Translations under genes and position numbers: made by a program
The notes under the pieces: generated by a model
Database searches by the model: none
What the model was told of the DNA's origin: nothing
The model's input: the letters and a program-made list of their open reading frames with translations, nothing else
Shown here: piece after piece, positions 6,059-9,801 of the stretch
Layout of the letters: each line of letters starts with the position of its first letter
Numbering within the stretch: position 1 is the stretch's first letter
From: Methanosarcina sp. UBA5
GTDB taxonomy: Archaea > Halobacteriota > Methanosarcinia > Methanosarcinales > Methanosarcinaceae
Reading direction: 5' to 3'
Assembly (NCBI RefSeq): GCF_002505485.1
Contig: NZ_DAVG01000006.1
Location: 1 to 9,801, forward strand
Length of the DNA stretch: 9,801 bases

Positions 6059-6316
6059 ATGGTAGTTGGAATTATTGAAATTCTAGTACTGGTTCTGGCA
6101 ATCGTAGCGGCCTTCATCCTATATAAGATCCTGAAAACCGCAACCGGCCTTGCAATAAATGCAGTACTTGGGATCTTAGTCCTTATGGCGGCAAAACTTC
6201 TGCTCGGACTTGAAATAGCAATCACCTGGGTGGCAGTTCTTATCTGCGCAATAGGAGGCGTTTTGGGGGCGCTTGTTATAATTGTACTAAGTTACCTGAA
6301 AATAGCCTTCATATAA
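6059..6316 (+). CDS. Small membrane protein, BofA family
   Basis: 85 residues, almost entirely hydrophobic, with three predicted membrane segments at about 4-22, 32-49 and 55-79. The central pattern GLAINAVLGILVLMAAKLL, then a gap of about ten residues, then AIGGVLGALVIIVL follows the Bacillus BofA pattern (N or A, G-x3-L, a small-residue turn, then AI-x-G-x-x-G near the end) and the family's usual length. In Bacillus, BofA holds the intramembrane protease SpoIVFB inactive during sporulation; archaea neither sporulate nor have sigma-K, so the role here is unknown, possibly control of another site-2 protease. No protease gene is adjacent. It has its own TATA box and converges with the methyltransferase gene on the other strand. 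Confidence 0.75.
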   Translation: MVVGIIEILVLVLAIVAAFILYKILKTATGLAINAVLGILVLMAAKLLLGLEIAITWVAVLICAIGGVLGALVIIVLSYLKIAFI

Positions 6317-6450
6317 AAGCAACCAGAAAAGATGATTGCGGGAAAATTGAAAGCGATAAGGAGCATATAGGCATAAAACTTTTGGAAGTTTGCAGAATGA
6401 AGAAGTTCAATATTTCCAAAAAGAATATTTAAGATTTACCACAAAAAGAA
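6317..6450. other. Convergent intergenic spacer
   Basis: This 134-bp spacer separates the BofA-like gene from the minus-strand methyltransferase gene. No strong hairpin with a T-run was found; only AATATT is repeated, at about 6410 and 6424. How the two transcripts end is unclear. Confidence 0.4.
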
Positions 6451-7131
6451 TCAAAGTTTCCGGAAGATTCCTTTTATTAGATGCCTCCTGTAAACATTCC
6501 CTTTGAAAATTTTTTCTTTTATTGTATCTTCTAATTTTATAATTTCGAGTCCCTTAAAAAGTATCCTGACCTCTTCTTTAGTAAAATAGTGGTAGATTAT
6601 TCCGTTTTGCCGGGAAAAAGTTCTCTCTTCAAAAGGGATTGAAGGTTCTCCTCCGCAACGCATGTCTTCATAGCCGAAGGCCTCAAAGAAGAAAAAACCG
6701 CCCTTCCGAAGTATGTGACTGAATTCTTCGACAGCTGATTCCCTTTCTGCTTTGAAGAGATGCTGGAGTACCCCGTAACAGAGAATTCCGTCAAAAGCCC
6801 GGGTTTTGAAGGGCAGATCCGATATACTTGCGCCAAGGTGCTCGGCAAACCTGCCACTCCTTGCAATCTGAGCTCTGGAACCATTAAGAGCCGTTAAAGA
6901 AATGTCAATTCCTATTGCATTGTAATACTTTGTAAGTTCCCCAAGATATCTGCCGTTTCCTGAGCCTGCATCAAGAACCCTGGATCCGAACAGAAGATGA
7001 GCCTGGATATCCCGGATAGGGGCAGGCCCTCCCCATTTCAGGTGGGCGTATTCTTTGTCCCAGGCAAGGAAATGATTTTTCGTGGAGCCCACCTGTGAAT
7101 CTGCGAGGTTAAAGGTATCAGATTTATCCAT
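6451..7131 (-). CDS. Class I SAM-dependent methyltransferase (substrate unknown)
   Basis: 226 residues with a complete Rossmann methyltransferase core. Motif I is VLDAGSGNGRYL (52-63), the acidic motif II is GIDIS (74-78), ISDLPF is at 103-108, and FDGILCYGVLQHL at 113-125 and LRKGGFFFFEAFG at 141-153 are the post-motif strands. The GxGNGRYL loop and VLQHL resemble the Trm9/ALKBH8 tRNA wobble methyltransferases and the small UbiE-like group, so a tRNA substrate is possible but unproven. The C-terminus (residues 200-226) is strongly basic and could touch nucleic acid. It follows the lysyl-tRNA synthetase gene by 30 bp on the same strand, so probable co-transcription supports a translation link. 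No clear Shine-Dalgarno precedes the only plausible ATG. Confidence 0.82.
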   Translation of the reverse strand: MDKSDTFNLADSQVGSTKNHFLAWDKEYAHLKWGGPAPIRDIQAHLLFGSRVLDAGSGNGRYLGELTKYYNAIGIDISLTALNGSRAQIARSGRFAEHLGASISDLPFKTRAFDGILCYGVLQHLFKAERESAVEEFSHILRKGGFFFFEAFGYEDMRCGGEPSIPFEERTFSRQNGIIYHYFTKEEVRILFKGLEIIKLEDTIKEKIFKGNVYRRHLIKGIFRKL

Positions 7132-7161
7132 GTTTGCGATTTATCATGTTTATGCGTGTTT

Positions 7162-8763
7162 TTAAGGGCTGTAATTCGAAGCTTCTTCAAACCTTTCTAC
7201 CAGGAACTCCTTCTCAAATGAAGATAGGAACCACCCGGCTTTGGGTCCCGAGCTCTGCCCGAGTAATGAAATATAAATTGCTTTGAAAAGTTCCTTAGGA
7301 TTAACCTGCGGAGCAGGAGTGTTCAGCTTTTCCGCAATCCGCCTGTTGAGTTCGGAACCTTTGTCTTTTGCAGAATAGACCAGCATATGGTATTCTTCTC
7401 CACTGATTTCTCCTCTGGACTCAATAAGGGCTGCAAAGGCTGAAAGAAAGGCTCTCTGAAGTTCGGACAGGGTTGCTGCCTGCACAGGCACTTTTTCTTT
7501 CACTTTAAACTTGGCAAAAGGCGGAGCATAGAGTTTTAACCATTTAGAAACGTTATCTGCCAGTTCTTTTATACACTTTTTATCTTCAGTTGAAAAGCCT
7601 GAACGTTTTACGATTTTCAGAATTCGGTCAAAATCTCCCCTTGCTACCTGATATATAGTCACCATCTGCTTGAAAGGAATTTCAGACTGGCAGATCCCGG
7701 TTGCCCTGGAAAATTCGTACACTCTCCTCTGAAAAGTCCCGAGTGATGGATCATTTTCCCTGAACTGTGATCTGAGCCGTTCGTATTCGTCCACAAGAGT
7801 GAGTAGAGGCTGTCCAGGGTCGAATTGAATGTGTTTTTCAGGTTTTGTGCGGATGATCAGGTAGCGAAGAACTTCAGGAGGTACAATTTCCAGCATGCCT
7901 GAAATCGAGACAACGACTCCTGTAGAAGAAGACATTGCTCCCTGTTTTCCAAGCATTATCCACTCATAGACAATAGGATATGGAGGTTCGTGCCCGAAAA
8001 TTTCTTTTACTATTCTCTTTCCGGTATCGTAAGAACCGCCTCTCGAAGCATGGTCTTTTCCGAAAGGTTCAACAGTCACCCCTAAAACTGACCAGCGAGC
8101 AGGCCAGTCTACGCGCCAGGTAAGTTTTCCTCCCCCTGTCATAGGCACGGTTCCGGAGTGCCCGCATGCACAGACATAGTCCACGGTTTCGGCTTCCAGA
8201 TTAAAACCCGTTACCTTCGTGGTCGTGATCTTTCCGCATTGATTGCATCTGGGATTGAACGGGCTCCAATCCTGGACTACGGTTTTCCCTGAGACTTCTT
8301 CGAGGATTTTTGCGATGGCATCTCTTTTAACAAGGGCGGTTTTTATTGCTTCAGTGTATTTACCTGTCTTATACATCTCGTCTGCCCTGTAAACCTGAGG
8401 ATTGATGCCCAGTCGCCTGAGAGCTTCCAGGAAAGGTTTCAGGAAATGCTCGGCATAGTTTGCGCAGTCTCCGCAGGGACAGGGAATCTCGGAAATGGGC
8501 TTCCCCATATGTTCGGCATAACTCTCTGGAAGGAATGGGTAAACCTTGCGCAGTGGGTCATAATTATCTGCAATATAGATAAAGTCGGCATTTGCCCCTT
8601 TATCAATCAGAGATCTATAAGCAGCATCGGCAGTCACGACTTCTCTCATGTTGCCTATGTGGATGTGCCCTGATGGAGTGATGCCTGTGGCAACAAGATG
8701 TTTGCCTTTCTTTTTTATCACGTCTTCGGCTATGACGTCTGCCCAGTGAATTGTTTCAGCCAT
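7162..8763 (-). CDS. lysK: Lysyl-tRNA synthetase, class I
   Basis: 533 residues from the ATG at 8763. Class I (not class II) signatures are clear: the HIGH motif as HIHIGN (33-38) after TPSG, and a KMSKS variant GAMSSSTG (275-282). Cysteines C95/C97/C100 and C173/C176/C198/C200 form zinc-binding-like clusters; the helical C-terminal part (about 320-533) fits the class I LysRS anticodon-binding cage. It charges tRNA-Lys with lysine in the cytosol. Class I LysRS is typical of archaea; several Methanosarcina also keep a class II enzyme, and the pair together has been reported to charge pyrrolysine tRNA. GGTGA five bases before this ATG decides the start over a TTG six codons upstream. The downstream methyltransferase gene is 30 bp away on the same strand. 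Confidence 0.96.
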   Translation of the reverse strand: MAETIHWADVIAEDVIKKKGKHLVATGITPSGHIHIGNMREVVTADAAYRSLIDKGANADFIYIADNYDPLRKVYPFLPESYAEHMGKPISEIPCPCGDCANYAEHFLKPFLEALRRLGINPQVYRADEMYKTGKYTEAIKTALVKRDAIAKILEEVSGKTVVQDWSPFNPRCNQCGKITTTKVTGFNLEAETVDYVCACGHSGTVPMTGGGKLTWRVDWPARWSVLGVTVEPFGKDHASRGGSYDTGKRIVKEIFGHEPPYPIVYEWIMLGKQGAMSSSTGVVVSISGMLEIVPPEVLRYLIIRTKPEKHIQFDPGQPLLTLVDEYERLRSQFRENDPSLGTFQRRVYEFSRATGICQSEIPFKQMVTIYQVARGDFDRILKIVKRSGFSTEDKKCIKELADNVSKWLKLYAPPFAKFKVKEKVPVQAATLSELQRAFLSAFAALIESRGEISGEEYHMLVYSAKDKGSELNRRIAEKLNTPAPQVNPKELFKAIYISLLGQSSGPKAGWFLSSFEKEFLVERFEEASNYSP

Positions 8764-8778
8764 ATTTCTCACCAGAAT

Positions 8779-8825
8779 CAAGCCTTTTCAAAAAACTGCT
8801 TGACCGCAAGCCTTTTTAAAAAAGG
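8779..8825 (-). promoter_or_regulatory. lysK promoter region with 17-bp direct repeat
   Basis: The palindrome CCTTTTTAAAAAAGG (8811-8825) reads on the minus strand as a TATA box about 50 bp before the lysK ATG, which would leave a short leader carrying the GGTGA site. CAAGCCTTTTCAAAAAA (8779-8795) and CAAGCCTTTTTAAAAAA (8807-8823) are a 17-bp direct repeat with one mismatch and a 28-bp period. The repeat overlaps both the TATA box and the likely transcription start. Confidence 0.5.
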
Positions 8826-8855
8826 TTTGATCGAAAACTCTAGATAGCGGCGTGA

Positions 8856-8875
8856 TCAACCGGCGCAACGGTTGA
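8856..8875. repeat. 7-bp perfect stem-loop upstream of lysK
   Basis: TCAACCG (8856-8862) pairs with CGGTTGA (8869-8875) over the loop GCGCAA. It sits in a short GC-rich island (about 8846-8882) in A+T-rich DNA, upstream of the lysK TATA box. It may be an operator or part of a dispersed palindromic repeat. Confidence 0.5.
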
Positions 8876-8882
8876 GCTTGAG

Positions 8883-9049
8883 CGAAAAATTTTGAATTCC
8901 CTGCATAATTATCGTTTCAACTAATAAACCTTGGGCTGGAAGGCAAGGAACAGGAGTCTGTTTTCCATTTTGCGTTTTTTGACAATAAAAGATGTAGATG
9001 AGACAAAAAGAAAAGCCAGATATAAAAAATAAAAAAAGGAGAAAAATTA
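8883..9049. other. Gene-free stretch, small hairpin and TATA-like box
   Basis: No gene is seen. A weak hairpin (GGAACAG at 8947-8953 with CTG-TTTT-CC ending at 8966, bulged) is followed by T6 at 8975-8980. TATAAAAA at 9021-9028 on the plus strand precedes the micro-ORFs at 9050. Confidence 0.35.
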
Positions 9050-9103
9050 ATGGAGGTTCAAAGGCAAATTAATTCAGGAGTCTGCAGATTTACGGAGATT
9101 TAA
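9050..9103 (+). CDS. Possible 17-codon micro-ORF with Shine-Dalgarno
   Basis: ATG at 9050, stop TAA at 9101-9103, product of 17 residues beginning MEVQRQ. GGAG at 9038-9041 lies eight bases before the ATG, and TATAAAAA at 9021-9028 sits further upstream. It has no recognised family. It may be a leader peptide or small protein, or chance. Confidence 0.25.
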   Translation: MEVQRQINSGVCRFTEI

Positions 9104-9104
9104 T

Positions 9105-9149
9105 ATGGCACTTTACAGAGCAAATCAAGCAAACTTGATTTACCAATAG
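9105..9149 (+). CDS. Possible second micro-ORF, 14 codons, one base after the first
   Basis: ATG at 9105, stop TAG ending at 9149, product MALYRANQ followed by six more residues. GGAG at 9094-9097, inside the first micro-ORF, lies seven bases before the ATG. The stop of the first and start of this one are separated by a single T. A perfect stem-loop lies within it. Confidence 0.22.
   Translation: MALYRANQANLIYQ
9122..9141. repeat. Perfect 8-bp stem-loop
   Basis: AAATCAAG (9122-9129) pairs with CTTGATTT (9134-9141) over the loop CAAA. ACCAAT (9142-9147) and ATTGGT (9184-9189) form a second inverted pair just after it, enclosing the TATA-like ATATATAAATAT. Confidence 0.6.
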
Positions 9150-9319
9150 ATAAAAGCATGTAAAAATATATAAATATTTCGAAATTGGTCGGATCCAGTC
9201 AGAGAGGGCAAGAACAATAAGACAAGCTAAGTGAAAACAATATAACCTTACAAATTCAAAAGAAAATACACAGAAAGAAATGAACGGCTGCTAAACTCAG
9301 GAAAATAGGATAGCACTGG

Positions 9320-9345
9320 TTAACAATATTACTTAACAATATTAC
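9320..9345. repeat. 13-bp perfect tandem duplication
   Basis: TTAACAATATTAC occurs twice head to tail, at 9320-9332 and 9333-9345, with no mismatch and no spacer. It may be a recent slippage event or a short insertion footprint. Confidence 0.75.
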
Positions 9346-9399
9346 AGTAGAGGATTCGCTGGCTGTATCAGAAAGTAAGTAAACTCTAAAAAATAGAAC

Positions 9400-9488
9400 A
9401 ACAGCAGGGATGGTGGTCGCTATTTACCAAGGAAAAAATTTTTTGGACCTGCCTGAGGAGTTTAATAGCGATTCTGCTGCTGTTTTTT
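9400..9488 (+). terminator. Two-part foldback ending in T6 (terminator or small-RNA end)
   Basis: AACAGCAG (9400-9407) pairs with CTGCTGTT (9477-9484), and inside it TCGCTATT (9417-9424) pairs with AATAGCGA (9464-9471). The outer right arm runs straight into TTTTTT (9483-9488), as in an intrinsic terminator read on the plus strand. A6T6 lies in the loop at 9433-9444. A competing pair, CCTGCC (9448-9453) with GGCAGG (9489-9494), would break it. No plus-strand gene precedes it apart from the micro-ORFs. Confidence 0.4.
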
Positions 9489-9505
9489 GGCAGGCCCACG
9501 CTTGT

Positions 9506-9613
9506 CTAGTGCTACGATTCCAAAGTATGTTCACAATCTTGACTTTTGCATTGATCCATAGATCAACGAATTTTCCGTTAAAGAAAGGATTTATTTTGGA
9601 ATCAATACACTAG
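9506..9613. mobile_element. MITE-like foldback element with CTAG at both ends
   Basis: CTAGTG-N4-GATTCCAAA at 9506-9524 is mirrored by TTTGGAATC-N4-CACTAG at 9595-9613. With CTAG (9506-9509, 9610-9613) as the target duplication, the element is exactly 100 bp (9510-9609) with TG...CA ends. A second perfect stem-loop, TTGATC-CATA-GATCAA (9551-9566), sits within one base of its centre. CTAG is a target used by some IS5-group elements; no transposase is present. An open frame across it is not gene-like. Confidence 0.6.
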
Positions 9614-9673
9614 TATAGATCTTGTGTATCCCTACTGTGGAGGAACACTCAGGTTACTACCCGAATCCTTTCC

Positions 9674-9801
9674 TTACGCTATCTGCTTTCTGAATAGGTT
9701 GCAGGAATTAATCTTAATATCGAGCAACTTTTCAATGTTCATTTTTGCGGCAATACCTTTTGCAGCGCCTGGTACTGACGTTATAACACCGATATTGAGT
9801 T
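9674..9801 (-). CDS. C-terminal fragment of an unrecognised protein (enters from right edge)
   Basis: Reading in from base 9799 on the minus strand gives 41 codons and then TAA at 9676-9674. The visible tail begins LNIGVITSVPGAAKG and ends FRKQIA. It looks like a beta strand (IGVITSV), a small-residue turn and Ala-rich helix, then another strand (LLDIKIN), consistent with the end of a Rossmann-like alpha/beta domain. Codon use matches the other genes here. No family could be named. No clear terminator follows. Confidence 0.5.
   Translation of the reverse strand, partial: LNIGVITSVPGAAKGIAAKMNIEKLLDIKINSCNLFRKQIA

Noticed and set aside
8764..8781. Six-residue N-terminal extension of LysRS from a TTG
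   Set aside because: GGTGA is correctly placed for the ATG at 8763 and would lie inside the extension.
9410..9613. 67-codon plus-strand frame
   Set aside because: It spans the terminator-like foldback and the whole MITE-like element and ends in its inverted repeat; no family features.
9735..9801. Plus-strand frame with a membrane-like start (MFIFAAIPFAAPG)
   Set aside because: It is antisense to the minus-strand C-terminal fragment, has no Shine-Dalgarno, and hydrophobic antisense reading is common opposite Ala/Gly/Lys-rich coding DNA. It cannot be fully excluded because the window ends.
1..9801. CRISPR array, tRNA or rRNA genes, complete transposase
   Set aside because: Both strands were scanned by eye; no regularly spaced repeats, no tRNA cloverleaf with a TTCGA-type arm, no rRNA signatures and no transposase motif were found.

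Overview
The window looks like a chromosomal segment of a Methanosarcina-type methanogenic archaeon. The evidence is an archaeal HisF of about 273 residues, a class I lysyl-tRNA synthetase, a very long U32 protein, archaeal TATA boxes instead of -35/-10 promoters, and long A+T-rich intergenic stretches between genes of moderate G+C. The species cannot be fixed from the sequence alone.

Layout. Bases 1-235 (minus) hold the N-terminus of a secreted TPR protein that runs off the left edge. Bases 236-1021 carry no gene; they hold A+T-rich hairpins, a GC-rich palindrome cluster and a 119-bp MITE-like element upstream of hisF (1022-1843, plus). After a 390-bp spacer comes a small Cys-rich protein (2234-2635, plus) with a distant aegerolysin-like look, closed by a good intrinsic-type terminator. 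Next are an 866-residue double-U32 protein (2812-5412) and, 42 bp on, a DNPH1/RCL-type nucleotide N-hydrolase (5455-5913), a probable operon. A BofA-like small membrane protein (6059-6316) has its own TATA box. On the minus strand, facing these, are class I lysyl-tRNA synthetase (8763 to 7162) and a SAM methyltransferase 30 bp downstream (7131 to 6451), also a probable operon. Bases 8764-9673 have no convincing gene. They hold the lysK promoter with a direct repeat and palindrome, two tandem micro-ORFs, a foldback ending in a T-run, and a 108-bp MITE-like element bounded by CTAG. A C-terminal gene fragment (minus) enters from the right edge.

The genes are mostly housekeeping: histidine/purine metabolism (HisF), nucleotide clean-up (DNPH1), probable RNA or cofactor hydroxylation (U32) and translation (LysRS). 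No defence island, phage, full transposase or CRISPR array is present. The most interesting items are the U32 fusion, whose two halves carry cysteine spacings resembling UbiU and UbiV; the aegerolysin-like Cys-rich protein; two small foldback elements; and two apparent start classes. Three genes lack a Shine-Dalgarno but have a TATA-like box 26-28 bp before the ATG (possible leaderless mRNAs), and four have clear Shine-Dalgarno sites.
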